64,000 nt of DNA, taken from the NCBI RefSeq assembly GCF_032917945.1, contig NZ_CP136624.1, forward strand, positions 1,116,001 to 1,180,000, written 5' to 3'. How positions within the stretch are numbered: the first letter of the stretch is position 1; each line of letters opens with the position of its first letter. The notes under the pieces were generated by a model. It ran no database searches. It was not told where the DNA came from and saw nothing but the letters and a program-made list of their open reading frames with translations. A program made the translations under genes and the position numbers. Below, one piece after another: positions 28,854 to 38,535 of this stretch. This stretch comes from Bradyrhizobium sp. sBnM-33. GTDB taxonomy: Bacteria; Pseudomonadota; Alphaproteobacteria; Rhizobiales; Xanthobacteraceae.

Positions 28854-29236
28854 TCGAGCCGTTCTGGCTCACCCGCCAGATGATCGTTGCAATTCACGAC
28901 GAGCAACTCACGATCCACGGCGGTGCAAGTGGATTGCGCGACGAGGGCATGCTTGAATCTGCACTCGATCGACCGAAAAACAGGTTGGCTTACGAGAAGG
29001 CTGAACTGGCTGAGTTCGCTGCAGCATATGCGTTCGGCATCGCACGCAATCATCCGTTCGTTGACGGCAACAAGCGAACGTCGTTGCTGGCGCTCTACAC
29101 CTTTCTGGGCGTCAACGGCATCGACTTCATTGTGCCCGAAGCGGAGGCGGCTGCCATCATCCTCTCCCTCGCCGCGGGCGAGGTCAGCGAAGAAAGCCTG
29201 GCCCGCTGGATCCGGGACAATTGGCCTTCCGAATGA
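28850..29236 (+). CDS. doc: Doc (Fic-fold) toxin
   Basis: The 128-residue protein carries HPFVDGNKRTS (His68 to Arg76), the Fic/Doc catalytic loop; Doc enzymes phosphorylate EF-Tu and stop translation. LRDEGMLESALDRP near the N-terminus is also typical of death-on-curing proteins. Length equals that of P1 Doc. The pairing with an AbrB-type antitoxin, not a Phd type, is a known variation. Confidence 0.93.
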   Translation: MIEPFWLTRQMIVAIHDEQLTIHGGASGLRDEGMLESALDRPKNRLAYEKAELAEFAAAYAFGIARNHPFVDGNKRTSLLALYTFLGVNGIDFIVPEAEAAAIILSLAAGEVSEESLARWIRDNWPSE

Positions 29237-29320
29237 CCCGATAGGCAAGGGGGCCGTTGCCCTCCCAAACGCTTTGCGGTAATTGCACGCGAGAAACGCG
29301 GATTTTGACTGGGGATACCG

Positions 29321-29473
29321 ATGGCAGACCATAACGAAGTGGCGTACACGACCGCTGAGGGCAACGACTATGCGGCCCATGAGCAGACCTATGAAGGGTT
29401 CATCATGCTGGTCAAATACGGCACCATCGCCGTGGTAATCATTGTCGCCCTGATGGGCTATTTCCTGACCTGA
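29321..29473 (+). CDS. aa3-type cytochrome c oxidase subunit IV (50 aa)
   Basis: A 50-residue protein beginning MADHNEVAYTTAEGNDYAAH with one membrane helix (about 31-49, YGTIAVVIIVALMGYF). This pattern, an acidic N-terminus then HEQTYEGFI and one helix, is the bacterial aa3-type oxidase subunit IV. It lies directly upstream of the pnt genes on the same strand with a 134-base gap. The main oxidase subunits are not in the window. Confidence 0.88.
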   Translation: MADHNEVAYTTAEGNDYAAHEQTYEGFIMLVKYGTIAVVIIVALMGYFLT

Positions 29474-29607
29474 CGCGTCGCTGACTGCACCGCCGGCCCC
29501 GGCGGTGGCCAGAAAATTCGCACGCATGCCGGTTGTGAAACCGGTATCCAACTAAGCGAAAAAGACGCTAGTTTGCTTGCGCGCGCCCGCCGCGCCGGGG
29601 AGGCCTC

Positions 29608-30735
29608 ATGAAAATTGCCGTTGCCAAGGAAATCGATCCGTCCGAACCGCGGGTTGCCGCTTCCCCGGACACCGTCAAGAAATTCAAGGCGTTGGGCGCC
29701 GAAGTCGCGATCGAACCGGGCGCGGGCATCAAGTCGGGCCTGCCGGATTCCGAATTCACCGCCGTCGGCGCCACCGTCAGCGCGGACGCGTTGAAGGACG
29801 CCGACATCATCATCAAGGTGAAGCGGCCCGAGGCCAGCGAACTTGCGAAGTACAAGCGCGGCGCGCTCGTGATCGCCATCATGGACCCTTACGGCAATGA
29901 AGCGGCGCTGAAGACGATCGCCGAGGCCGGCGTCTCGGCGTTTGCGATGGAGTTGATGCCGCGCATTACGCGCGCGCAAGTCATGGACGTGCTGTCTTCG
30001 CAGGCGAATCTCGCCGGCTATCGCGCGGTGATCGAGGCGGCCGAGTCCTTTGGCCGCGCGTTCCCGATGATGATGACGGCGGCCGGCACCGTGCCCGCAG
30101 CCAAGGTGTTTGTGATGGGCGTCGGCGTTGCCGGCCTGCAGGCAATTGCGACCGCGCGCCGGCTCGGTGCCGTCGTTACTGCAACCGACGTGCGTCCGGC
30201 CACGAAAGAGCAGGTTGAATCGCTCGGCGCCAAATTCCTCGCGGTCGAGGACGAGGAATTCAAGAACGCCCAGACCGCCGGTGGCTACGCCAAGGAAATG
30301 TCGAAAGAATATCAGGCAAAGCAGGCCGCACTCACCGCCGAGCACGTCAAGAAGCAGGACATCGTGATCACGACCGCGCTGATCCCGGGCCGCCCCGCGC
30401 CAATGCTCGTCAGCGCCGAGATGGTCAAATCGATGAAGCCTGGTTCAGTGCTGGTCGATCTCGCCGTCGAGCGCGGCGGCAACGTCGAAGGCGCGAAGGC
30501 GGGCGAGGTCGTAGATGTCGATGGCATCAAGATCGTCGGCTACACCAATGTCGCCGGCCGCGTGGCGCAATCGGCCTCGAGCCTTTACGCCCGCAACCTG
30601 TTCTCGTTCATCGAGACGCTGGTCGACAAGGCGAACAAGGCGCTCGCGGTCAATTGGGAAGACGAACTGGTGAAAGCCACCGCACTGACCAAGGATGGCT
30701 CCGTCATCCATCCGAACTTCCAGCCGAAAGCCTAA
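29608..30735 (+). CDS. pntAA: Proton-translocating NAD(P) transhydrogenase, subunit alpha part 1
   Basis: The 375-residue soluble NAD(H)-binding domain I. It shows [27 protein letters not shown]-like [22 protein letters not shown] and the dinucleotide fold [20 protein letters not shown]. With PntAB and PntB it couples hydride transfer from NADH to NADP+ with proton entry at the inner membrane. As in most alphaproteobacteria, the alpha subunit is split over two genes. The PntAB start follows 11 bases after the stop. Confidence 0.96.
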   Translation: MKIAVAKEIDPSEPRVAASPDTVKKFKALGAEVAIEPGAGIKSGLPDSEFTAVGATVSADALKDADIIIKVKRPEASELAKYKRGALVIAIMDPYGNEAALKTIAEAGVSAFAMELMPRITRAQVMDVLSSQANLAGYRAVIEAAESFGRAFPMMMTAAGTVPAAKVFVMGVGVAGLQAIATARRLGAVVTATDVRPATKEQVESLGAKFLAVEDEEFKNAQTAGGYAKEMSKEYQAKQAALTAEHVKKQDIVITTALIPGRPAPMLVSAEMVKSMKPGSVLVDLAVERGGNVEGAKAGEVVDVDGIKIVGYTNVAGRVAQSASSLYARNLFSFIETLVDKANKALAVNWEDELVKATALTKDGSVIHPNFQPKA

Positions 30736-30746
30736 GGAGAGAAGCC

Positions 30747-31064
30747 ATGGAGCATGTCGCCCAAGTCGTCGACCCCTTCGTATTTCGGCTATCGATTTTC
30801 GTCCTCGCCGTCTTCGTCGGCTACTTCGTGGTCTGGTCGGTGACGCCGGCGCTGCATACGCCTTTGATGTCGGTGACGAATGCGATCTCCTCCGTGATCG
30901 TAGTCGGTGCGCTGCTCGCGGTCGGCGTGCCGATGATCTCGAGCGGCAGCGGCTGGGCACGCGGCTTCGGCTTCGTCGCGCTGATCTTTGCCTGCGTGAA
31001 TATCTTCGGCGGCTTCCTTGTCACCCAGCGCATGCTGGCGATGTACAAGAAGAAGGCCAAGTGA
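30747..31064 (+). CDS. pntAB: NAD(P) transhydrogenase, subunit alpha part 2
   Basis: The 105-residue membrane piece of domain II with three hydrophobic helices (about 12-30, 43-63, 70-90) and the segment [14 protein letters not shown], which is strongly conserved. AAGGAGA precedes the ATG at 30747. It joins PntAA and PntB to form the proton channel. Confidence 0.95.
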   Translation: MEHVAQVVDPFVFRLSIFVLAVFVGYFVVWSVTPALHTPLMSVTNAISSVIVVGALLAVGVPMISSGSGWARGFGFVALIFACVNIFGGFLVTQRMLAMYKKKAK

Positions 31065-31111
31065 AATGACGGCGTGCACCTCGCGGGTGACGAAGACAAT
31101 GGGGACCTGAG

Positions 31112-32509
31112 ATGAACGCCAATCTGGCTGCACTGCTGTATCTCGTGGCGGGCGTGCTCTTCATCCTGTCGCTGCGCGGACTGTCCAGCCCCGCGACGTC
31201 ACGCCAGGGCAATCTGTTCGGCATGATCGGCATGGCGATCGCGATCGGCACGACGCTCGCGAGCCATCCGCCGGCTGACGGCGTGGCTTGGCTACTGGTC
31301 GTGCTCGGCATCGCCATCGGCGGCGGCATCGGCGCTGTCATCGCGCGGCGGGTGCCGATGACGTCAATGCCGGAGCTGGTCGCGGCCTTCCACTCGCTGG
31401 TCGGTATGGCCGCTGTGCTGGTCGCCGCCGGTGCGTTCTACGCGCCCGAAGCCTTCGACATCGGCAAGCCTGGCGCCATTCATGCCTCGAGCCTGATCGA
31501 GATGTCGCTCGGCGTCGCCATCGGCGCGCTGACCTTCACCGGCTCCGTGATCGCGTTCCTGAAGCTTTCCGCGCGCATGAGCGGTGCGCCGATCATCCTG
31601 CCCGGCCGGCACATCATCAACATCGCGCTCGCGCTGGCGCTGGTGTTCTTCATTTTCGGACTGGTGCGATCCGGCAGCGCGCTCGATTTCTGGCTGATCA
31701 CCATCATCGCGCTGGTGCTGGGCGTGCTCATGATCATCCCGATTGGCGGCGCCGACATGCCGGTCGTGATCTCGATGCTGAACTCCTATTCGGGGTGGGC
31801 TGCGGCCGGCATCGGATTTACGCTCGGCAATTCGGCGCTGATCATCACCGGCGCGCTGGTCGGCTCCTCGGGCGCCATCCTGTCTTACATCATGTGCCAC
31901 GCGATGAATCGCTCGTTCATCTCGGTTATCCTCGGCGGTTTCGGCGGCGAGACCGCGGCCGCGGGCGGCGGCTCTGGCGAGCAGAAGCCGGCAAAGCTCG
32001 GCTCGGCCGACGACGCCGCCTTCATCATGAAGAACGCCTCCAAGGTCATCATCGTCCCCGGCTACGGCATGGCGGTGGCGCAGGCCCAGCACGCGCTGCG
32101 CGAAATGGCCGACATGCTCAAGAAGGAAGGCGTTGAGGTGAAGTACGCGATTCACCCGGTCGCGGGCCGCATGCCCGGCCACATGAACGTGCTGCTCGCC
32201 GAAGCCAACGTGCCCTATGACGAGGTGTTCGAGCTCGAGGACATCAACTCCGAATTCGCCCAGGCTGATATCGCCTTCGTGATCGGCGCCAACGACGTCA
32301 CCAACCCGGCCGCGGAAGAAGACAAGACCTCGCCGATCTACGGCATGCCGGTGCTGCAGGTCTGGAAGGCCGGTACCGTGATGTTCATCAAGCGCTCGCT
32401 GGCATCGGGCTATGCCGGCATCGACAATCCGCTATTCTACCGCGACAACACCATGATGCTCCTTGGTGACGCCAAGAAGGTCACCGAGAACATCGTCAAG
32501 GGGATGTAA
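31112..32509 (+). CDS. pntB: NAD(P) transhydrogenase, subunit beta
   Basis: The 465-residue protein combines the membrane domain II (about nine helices, to about 260) and the NADP(H)-binding domain III at the C-terminus with IIVPGYGMAVAQAQHALREM, AIHPVAGRMPGHMNVLLAEA and VIGANDVTNPAA. All conserved loops are intact. It ends the pntAA-AB-B operon; the alpha/beta hydrolase gene begins 18 bases later and may be read through. Confidence 0.97.
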   Translation: MNANLAALLYLVAGVLFILSLRGLSSPATSRQGNLFGMIGMAIAIGTTLASHPPADGVAWLLVVLGIAIGGGIGAVIARRVPMTSMPELVAAFHSLVGMAAVLVAAGAFYAPEAFDIGKPGAIHASSLIEMSLGVAIGALTFTGSVIAFLKLSARMSGAPIILPGRHIINIALALALVFFIFGLVRSGSALDFWLITIIALVLGVLMIIPIGGADMPVVISMLNSYSGWAAAGIGFTLGNSALIITGALVGSSGAILSYIMCHAMNRSFISVILGGFGGETAAAGGGSGEQKPAKLGSADDAAFIMKNASKVIIVPGYGMAVAQAQHALREMADMLKKEGVEVKYAIHPVAGRMPGHMNVLLAEANVPYDEVFELEDINSEFAQADIAFVIGANDVTNPAAEEDKTSPIYGMPVLQVWKAGTVMFIKRSLASGYAGIDNPLFYRDNTMMLLGDAKKVTENIVKGM

Positions 32510-32527
32510 CGCGATCGCAGGAAGTTC

Positions 32528-33385
32528 ATGACCGGGCTGAAATGGCTGCTCATCATCGTTTCGGCGGGTTATATCTGTGGTCTGCTCGCGCTGTTCTTCG
32601 CGCAGCGCGCCGTGCTGTTTCCTGTCCCGACGGGCGTGCGCACGTCGCCGCAAGCAGCCGGCTTCCCGGAAGCTGAAGAACATATCCTCGTCACGGCCGA
32701 CGGCGAGAAGGTCATCGTCTGGCATGTTCCGGCCAAACCTGGACGTCCGGTCGTCCTTTATTTCCACGGCAATGGCGATTTTCTCGCCGGCTTCTTCGGC
32801 CGCTTTCGCGGCTTGATCGCCGACGGGATAGGGATCGTCGCGTTGTCCTATCGTGGCTATGCCGGTTCGAGCGGGCGACCGAGCGAGCAGGGATTGCTGC
32901 AGGACGCCGCGGCGGCCTATGCCTTCACGGCAGCGCGATACAGCCCGGACAAAATCGTTGCATGGGGAGTCTCGCTTGGCACCGGCGTTGCAGTGGTGCT
33001 GGCAGGCGAACAGCCGGTCGGAAAGCTGATCCTGGAATCGCCTTATACTTCCATTGTGGACGTCGCCGCGTCGGCGTTCTGGTTCGCGCCGGTGCGGCTA
33101 TTCATGCGTGATCGGTTTCACTCCGACCAGCACATCGCGCGGATCAGGGTTCCGCTGCTTGTGATGCATGGCGCGCTCGATCCCACGATACCCGTTGCTT
33201 TTGGCGAACGGCTGTTCGCGCTGGCGAACGAGCCGAAACGGTTTGTCCGCCTCGCCCGGGGAGGTCACAACGATCTGGACAATTTCGGCGCGATTGAAAT
33301 CGCGCGGAATTTCATCAATCTTGCGAAGGGGTGGTCGCTGCATGGACGGGCCTATCTTCCGTCCACGAACCGGTTGGGAACATGA
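32528..33385 (+). CDS. Alpha/beta hydrolase, membrane-anchored
   Basis: The 285-residue protein has an N-terminal membrane anchor (about 5-23) and a hydrolase fold: oxyanion YFHGNGD, nucleophile Ser in WGVSLGTG, acid Asp in MHGALDPTIP and His in ARGGHNDLDN. It resembles the ABHD13/BEM46 group. The substrate is unknown. It starts 18 bases after pntB and overlaps the next gene by four bases (ATGA), so it is probably co-transcribed with both. Confidence 0.85.
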   Translation: MTGLKWLLIIVSAGYICGLLALFFAQRAVLFPVPTGVRTSPQAAGFPEAEEHILVTADGEKVIVWHVPAKPGRPVVLYFHGNGDFLAGFFGRFRGLIADGIGIVALSYRGYAGSSGRPSEQGLLQDAAAAYAFTAARYSPDKIVAWGVSLGTGVAVVLAGEQPVGKLILESPYTSIVDVAASAFWFAPVRLFMRDRFHSDQHIARIRVPLLVMHGALDPTIPVAFGERLFALANEPKRFVRLARGGHNDLDNFGAIEIARNFINLAKGWSLHGRAYLPSTNRLGT

Positions 33386-34478
33386 GCGCACATGGACCGA
33401 TGCCACGATCGGCCTGGATATTCCCGGCGCTGGCGATGCTGCTGTTTGCCGCGGCCACCGGCTTCGGGCTCAACTTTACGCCGTCAGTTGGCGGGTTTTT
33501 GTTCGCGGCCGCTCTGCTGGCGATCCTGTTCGGCACCGTGTTCGCAGCCGTGCATCATGCCGAGGTGATCGCCGAGCGAATCGGCGAACCCTACGGCACG
33601 CTGCTGTTGACGCTTGCCGTCACCGTCATCGAGGTCGCGCTGATTGCGACCATCATGCTCGGCGAAAAGCCGCAGCCGGCGCTGGCGCGCGACACCGTGT
33701 TTGCGGTGGTGATGATCGTGTGCAACGGCCTCGTGGGCCTGTGTATCTTCATCGGGGGCCTGCGTTACCGCGAGCAGGATTTCCAGGTCTCCGGTGCCAA
33801 CCTTTATCTTAGCGTGCTGTTCGTGCTGTCGACGATTACGCTAATCATGCCCAATTATACGCTGACGGCGCCGGGGCCGATCTATTCGGCGGCGCAGCTT
33901 GGCTTTGTGGACCTGGTCACGCTCATGCTCTACGGCGTGTTCCTTTATACCCAGACGATCCGGCACAGTGATTATTTCATCAAGGAAGGCGGCGGTGCTG
34001 CCACCAAAACCTCATCCCTGTCGAACCGGATGCTGGCGCTCAGCGTCGCGCTGCTGCTTATCTCCCTACTCGCCGTGGTGCTTCTGGCGAAGAAATTTTC
34101 GGTGGTGGTCGACGTCGTGACCGCGATGATCGGCGCCCACCGGCGTTCGCCGGCGTGCTGGTCGCGATCCTCATCCTGCTCCCGGAGGGGGTCACCGCTA
34201 TCGCAGCTGCGCGCAACAACGATCTGCAGAAGAGCATCAATCTCGCGCTCGGATCATCGCTGGCGACCATCGGGCTAACTATTCCCGCCGTCGGCCTGGC
34301 CACCTACGTGCTCGACAAGGAACTTGTGCTCGGGCTCAACGGTCAGGGCATGGTGTTGCTGTTGCTCACGTTCTTCCTGAGCATTCTCACCTTCGGCACC
34401 GGCCGCACCAACATCCTGTTCGGACTGCTGCATATGGTGGTGTTTGCTGTGTTCGTGTTTATGGTGTTCGTGCCGTAA
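33382..34478 (+). pseudogene. ChaA-type calcium/proton antiporter, frameshifted
   Basis: The first half (33382 to about 34140) encodes a membrane protein with HHAEVIAERIGEPYGTLLLT and TVIEVALIATIML, the first ion-binding repeat of the CaCA/ChaA family. The second half continues in another frame from about 34139 with PAFAGVLVAILILLPEGVTA and SILTFGTGRTNILFGLLHMV. A single missing C in the run at 34136-34138 would restore one roughly 365-residue protein. As written it ends early in a non-membrane tail. A sequencing error at the C run is possible. Confidence 0.8.
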
Positions 34479-34493
34479 TCGGAGAAGAATGAA

Positions 34494-34778
34494 ATGCTTG
34501 CCGCCAAATCCGACATTCAGGTCGACACATCAGAAGTCCGCGTCACCGAATGGCGGCTGGCGCCCGGCAGTGCCACCGGACATCACACCCATGAAATGGA
34601 CTATGTGATCGTGCCGGTGACCTCGGGTGAAATGACGATTGTGGCGCCGAACGGCGAACGCACCAAGGCGCAGCTCGCGGCCGGCAAGTCCTATTTCCGG
34701 AAAGCCGGCGTCCAGCACGACGTGCTGAACGAGTCGGCAAGCGAGATTGTGTTTCTGGAGGTCGAGCTGAAGCCCTGA
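34494..34778 (+). CDS. Small cupin-domain protein
   Basis: A 94-residue single cupin. The first motif GHHTHEMDYVIVPVTSGEM supplies the two His and a Glu for metal binding, and the second motif AGVQHDVLNES supplies the last His. It begins 16 bases after the frameshifted antiporter gene on the same strand. Substrate unknown; such proteins can be regulators, isomerases or dioxygenases. Confidence 0.8.
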   Translation: MLAAKSDIQVDTSEVRVTEWRLAPGSATGHHTHEMDYVIVPVTSGEMTIVAPNGERTKAQLAAGKSYFRKAGVQHDVLNESASEIVFLEVELKP

Positions 34779-34952
34779 CCCTCCCTAGGGTTCCACCTTG
34801 ATTGCGGTGCCGCGCCGATGGGGAACCGTAGCAGTTGGGCGGGCGTCGCTGCACCTGCACAGGAACTGCTGAATTGCCATCGATCCGTCGCACTTGATCC
34901 CTCAATGTGCCTCAAAGTTCCAGCAATAAAAGGGCCGCGGGGAGTGGCCGGA

Positions 34953-35975
34953 ATGCTGAATTACCTCAAGAAATTTGCGGTGGACATCTTCCCCTCGGTG
35001 GCTGCGACCGTCATCGGGGCGTACATCGTCAATCACTACATCGTAACCAAGCCCGCCGCGGACGCGCCGGCTGCCGCTGCGGCGTCAACAGCCAATCCCA
35101 AGGCGGACGACAAGGCCGAAGCCAAATCCGAAGCCAAGACGGCGTCCGACACCAGGTCGGGCGACACCACTGCCAGCAATCTGCCCGCCGCGGGCGTCAA
35201 GGCGAGGGGAATCTCCGAGAAGGCCATCATGGAGAAGACCGCGACTGAACGGCCGGCGGTCGCCGAGAAGGCGCAGGAAAAGACCGAAGCCAAGGCTGAC
35301 GCCAAAGCCGATGCCAAGTCGGCCGATGCCAAATCCGCCGGTGCCAAGTCTTCTGATACCAAGTCTTCCGATACCAAGTCTTCCGACAACAAGCCCGAGG
35401 TGAAGTCGGCCGAAGTCCCGGCCGATGACCAGCGCCGACATGCAGCGGCACCGCGCGAAAAGGAAAAGATTCGGGTCGTGCTGCCGTCGCCAGTGCAGCC
35501 CGTGACGACCTCGGCCGCCCCGGTTGCGGCGGCTGCACCGGCCGCCCCGGCCGAGCCGGCGGCTGCGCCGGATGAACGCCGCGACGCCAACGATCTGGCG
35601 CGTGCCGCGATCGAGCGCCTGCGCGAAACCTCGCCGCGCGCCCCGGAAGCGGCCCGCGCTCCCGAGGCACCAAGAGTTGCGAATGCATCGGCTGCCGCGA
35701 ATGCGCCCGCGCTTCGCCCGCTGCCGCCGCCAATCATGATCTCGGGTACGCCGGCCGGCGAACCCCATGGTCAGGCTTCTTCGCCGGCGCGGCCGCCTTA
35801 TGCCGAGGCGGTCGATCCGAACCGCCCAACTCCGCCCGCCGAGATTCCGGTCTCGCGCCCGCTCGATCTGCGTGCCGAAGTTGCGGAGCCTTCCGTGCGT
35901 GAACGCGCCACGGCGGCTGCTGAGGACGCGCTGTCGACCGCCAAGTCGATCTTCCACGCGGTGCTGCCGAAATAG
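34953..35975 (+). CDS. Low-complexity membrane-anchored protein, hypothetical
   Basis: The 340-residue protein starts MLNYLKKFAVDIFPSVAATV with one membrane helix (about 8-30), then is almost entirely Ala/Lys/Pro/Glu-rich. It contains tandem pentapeptides (KSADAKSAGA, then KSSDT twice and KSSDN) from near-identical 15-base DNA repeats at about 35347-35390. No catalytic motif is seen. GGGGAG precedes the ATG. It probably projects a disordered domain; the function is unknown. Confidence 0.65.
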   Translation: MLNYLKKFAVDIFPSVAATVIGAYIVNHYIVTKPAADAPAAAAASTANPKADDKAEAKSEAKTASDTRSGDTTASNLPAAGVKARGISEKAIMEKTATERPAVAEKAQEKTEAKADAKADAKSADAKSAGAKSSDTKSSDTKSSDNKPEVKSAEVPADDQRRHAAAPREKEKIRVVLPSPVQPVTTSAAPVAAAAPAAPAEPAAAPDERRDANDLARAAIERLRETSPRAPEAARAPEAPRVANASAAANAPALRPLPPPIMISGTPAGEPHGQASSPARPPYAEAVDPNRPTPPAEIPVSRPLDLRAEVAEPSVRERATAAAEDALSTAKSIFHAVLPK

Positions 35976-36058
35976 CGGATAGCATTTCGAGCGAAAGCAT
36001 GCCCTCGGACCTGATCGGGTGCTTTTGCTTGGCGCGCGGGAAAGCGCATCACGTCATG

Positions 36059-36283
36059 CTGCAGCGAGATCCTGATCCAATCAAATCCGATTGCGCCACG
36101 AAGAAGGTGCGCTCCCTCTCCCGCTTGCGGGGGAGGGCTGGGTGGGGGTGTCTCCACGGGCGACACTGCCCGAGTGGAGAGAGTCCCCACCCGGCGCTTC
36201 GCGCCGACCTCCCCCGCAAGCGGGAGAGGTGAAGTGCGTCTGCGGCCAAATCGATCTAACCAAAAATCATCGCGCTCTAGTCT
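36059..36283. repeat. Long palindromic intergenic repeat, copy 2 (inverted)
   Basis: Reverse complement of the element at 2679-2946, with shared blocks such as GATGATTTTTGGTTA, GATTTGGCCGCAGACGC and CTCTCCCGCTTGC. It fills most of the 306 bases between two convergent genes. Confidence 0.8.
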
Positions 36284-36953
36284 AGCCGCCGGTGCGTGCG
36301 AGTCCGCTTCGCGCGGCGTCATCCTTGGGCCGGAGCGCCAGCGCACGGCCGTAGGATGTGAACGCCTTGGCCTTGTCGCCCAGGCGCTCATAGGTGACGC
36401 CGCGTGCCGACCAGGCCTGCGCGCTGTTGGGATCGGCCTGCACCGCCTCGTCGAGATCGGAAGCGGCTTCCTTCGCCTTGTCGATAGCGAGGTAGCTGGT
36501 TGCACGCGCCAGCAGCGGCTCGACCCGTTGCGGCGTCAGGCCATTGGCTGCGGTGAAATCCGCGATCGCCTGCTCATGCTGCTTGTCGGCCTGATGGACC
36601 AGGCCGCGGCCGTACAGCGCCTGCACATTGTAGGGATCGAGCGCGAGCGCGCGCTCGAATTCCGCGAGCGCTTCCTCGGTCTTGCCGGACTTGGCGAGCG
36701 TCTGGCCGCGCGTTGCGTGGCCCTGGGCATCGCTGACGCTTTGTCCGCTGATCGTGCCGGTCGGTTTCTGCTCGACGGCCTGTGGCTTTTCCTTGTCCGA
36801 TCCCCACGATCCCAGGTCGAACGAACAGCCGCCGAGGGGCAGGCCGAGAACGATCGCGAGCAGCGCGACCGATGCGGCCGTGAAGCGCGAAGCGCAGGGA
36901 AAGGCATTGCAATCGATAACGGCCATGCAGCGGAATACTCGCGCGTCGAACAT
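36282..36953 (-). CDS. TPR lipoprotein
   Basis: The 223-residue protein has a lipoprotein signal ending in LPLGGC (Cys about 41), then at least four tetratricopeptide repeats from about 70 to 215 (for example EALAEFERALALDPYNVQAL and AASDLDEAVQADPNSAQAWS). It should sit in the periplasm on a membrane as a scaffold. The start is uncertain: ATG at 36926 is an alternative and neither has a strong ribosome site. It follows rpsU on the same strand but beyond that gene's terminator. Confidence 0.8.
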   Translation of the reverse strand: MFDARVFRCMAVIDCNAFPCASRFTAASVALLAIVLGLPLGGCSFDLGSWGSDKEKPQAVEQKPTGTISGQSVSDAQGHATRGQTLAKSGKTEEALAEFERALALDPYNVQALYGRGLVHQADKQHEQAIADFTAANGLTPQRVEPLLARATSYLAIDKAKEAASDLDEAVQADPNSAQAWSARGVTYERLGDKAKAFTSYGRALALRPKDDAARSGLARTGG

Positions 36954-37083
36954 GGCATAGGTAACCCGATGGCTCGCAAAATGCATCGGTCAAAATGGCC
37001 GCAACGGCGTCGACGGCGATGTGGGTTGTTGAGAGCGCCGATTTTCCGGCGCGCCCGAATTCCGAGGAACAAGATCGCGAAAA

Positions 37084-37116
37084 ACAAAACGCGGACCCAA
37101 GGCCCGCGTTTTTCAT
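37084..37116 (-). terminator. Rho-independent terminator of rpsU
   Basis: On the minus strand AACGCGGGCC, loop TTGG, GTCCGCGTT (one G-T pair) followed by TTGTTTTT lies about 20 bases after the rpsU stop. The A/T runs on both sides could allow action in both directions. Confidence 0.8.
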
Positions 37117-37134
37117 TCAAATCTAACGAAGTGC

Positions 37135-37437
37135 TTAGCGCGGTCCGCGCGGACCTGCACCCGGGCCACGGCCGCCAGCGCCACCACGGTCGCCACCGGG
37201 ACCGGCGCCGAACACCGGCTTGGGCTTCATCGGCAGCAAGCCTTCACGCTGCAGCTTCTTGCGGGCCAGCTTGCGCGCACGGCGCACGGCTTCGGCCTTT
37301 TCACGGGCCTTCTTCTCGGACGGCTTTTCGTAATGGCCGCGGAGCTTCATCTCGCGGAAGATGCCCTCGCGCTGCATCTTCTTCTTCAGCGCCTTGAGGG
37401 CTTGATCGACATTGTTATCGCGGACGAGAACCTGCAC
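37135..37437 (-). CDS. rpsU: 30S ribosomal protein S21
   Basis: The 100-residue protein starts (GTG) [20 protein letters not shown] and continues with the basic helix of S21. It is longer than the E. coli protein (71 aa) because of a Gly/Arg/Pro-rich tail ([13 protein letters not shown]), as is usual in Bradyrhizobium. AGAGGA lies seven bases before the GTG. It has its own terminator. Confidence 0.95.
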   Translation of the reverse strand: MQVLVRDNNVDQALKALKKKMQREGIFREMKLRGHYEKPSEKKAREKAEAVRRARKLARKKLQREGLLPMKPKPVFGAGPGGDRGGAGGRGPGAGPRGPR

Positions 37438-37691
37438 GCGGCATCCTCTTTCAATTGATCGGATAGGAATTCTGGTAAAGCGAAGGGCCGGCGAAACGCC
37501 TGATCCTCAACCCTGAGCGCGGGCATGTAGCAGACAAATCCGTAAATGTCTACCTGAGAAGGCGGCTTCCGGCCCCGGAAAGCTGCGAAAATCGGCTGGA
37601 TTCGGCCGCGACCAGCCCGTTTCCTCAAATAACGAGCCCTTCACGGGACCTGCCTAGCATCCAGCAGTGCAAAAACATGCGGGAGGCGAGC

Positions 37692-38414
37692 ATGAATACA
37701 AAAAAATATACCGCTGAAGCGATTGGCACGTTTTGGCTCACTTTTGCGGGATGCGGCAGTGCGGTCATCGCCGCCGGTTTTCCGCAGGTCGGTATAGGCC
37801 TGGTCGGTGTGTCCCTGGCATTCGGCCTGAGCGTCGTGACCATGGCCTATGCGATCGGCCACATCTCCGGCTGCCATCTCAATCCCGCCGTCACCATCGG
37901 GCTGGCCGCCGGCGGACGGTTTCCGGCGCAGCAGATCGTTCCTTACGTGATCGCACAGGTGATCGGTGCTGTCGCTGCCGCGGCGCTACTCTATGCGATC
38001 GCAAGCGGCGCGCCCGGCTTCGATCTAGCCAAGGGCTTTGCCGCCAACGGCTATGACGCGCATTCGCCCGGTCAGTACAGCTTGGTGGCTTGCTTCATCA
38101 CCGAAGTCGTGATGACCATGATGTTCCTGTTCATCATCATGGGCGCCACCCACGGCAAGGCGCCTGCCGGCTTTGCGCCGCTCGCCATCGGATTGGCGCT
38201 GGTGATGATCCATCTCGTCAGCATCCCCGTCACCAACACGTCGGTGAATCCCGCGCGCAGCACCGGGCCCGCGCTGTTCGTCGGCGGCTGGGCGCTGGCG
38301 CAGCTTTGGCTGTTCTGGGTTGCACCCTTGATCGGCGGTGCGCTCGGCGGCGCGATCTATCGCTGGCTCAGCGAGGAGCCGGCCGGCGTCGTCGAAGGCT
38401 TGAAGACGGCCTGA
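37692..38414 (+). CDS. aqpZ: Aquaporin Z
   Basis: A 240-residue water channel with six membrane helices and two NPA motifs (Asn64-Ala66 and Asn186-Ala188). The selectivity filter is that of a water-specific channel: Phe44, His174, Thr183 and Arg189, the last three at the same numbers as in E. coli AqpZ. The ATG at 37692 has GGGAGG upstream. Monocistronic and convergent with purK. Confidence 0.95.
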   Translation: MNTKKYTAEAIGTFWLTFAGCGSAVIAAGFPQVGIGLVGVSLAFGLSVVTMAYAIGHISGCHLNPAVTIGLAAGGRFPAQQIVPYVIAQVIGAVAAAALLYAIASGAPGFDLAKGFAANGYDAHSPGQYSLVACFITEVVMTMMFLFIIMGATHGKAPAGFAPLAIGLALVMIHLVSIPVTNTSVNPARSTGPALFVGGWALAQLWLFWVAPLIGGALGGAIYRWLSEEPAGVVEGLKTA

Positions 38415-38443
38415 TCTGCAAACGCGCTCAATAGCGGTGCGGC

Positions 38444-38526
38444 TGCTCCTCGCCATTAGTCAGGGACGCACCGGAGTCTGACGTGCGTACTCACCTCACC
38501 TGGCGTTACGGTCCAGGCGAGGAGCA
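38444..38526. other. Nested inverted repeats in the aqpZ-purK convergent gap
   Basis: TGCTCCTCGCC at 38444-38454 is the exact complement of GGCGAGGAGCA at 38516-38526. Inside lie ACGCAC/GTGCGT (38466-38488) and CCTGG/CCAGG (about 38499-38517). On either strand this could fold as a three-way junction. No T run follows, so it is not a standard terminator. Confidence 0.4.
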
Positions 38527-38535
38527 CGACAAGCA

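Noticed and set aside
37719..37736. Sigma-54-like promoter motif (TTGGCACGTTTTGGC)
   Set aside because: It lies inside the aqpZ coding region, just after its start, and the -12 spacing is wrong.
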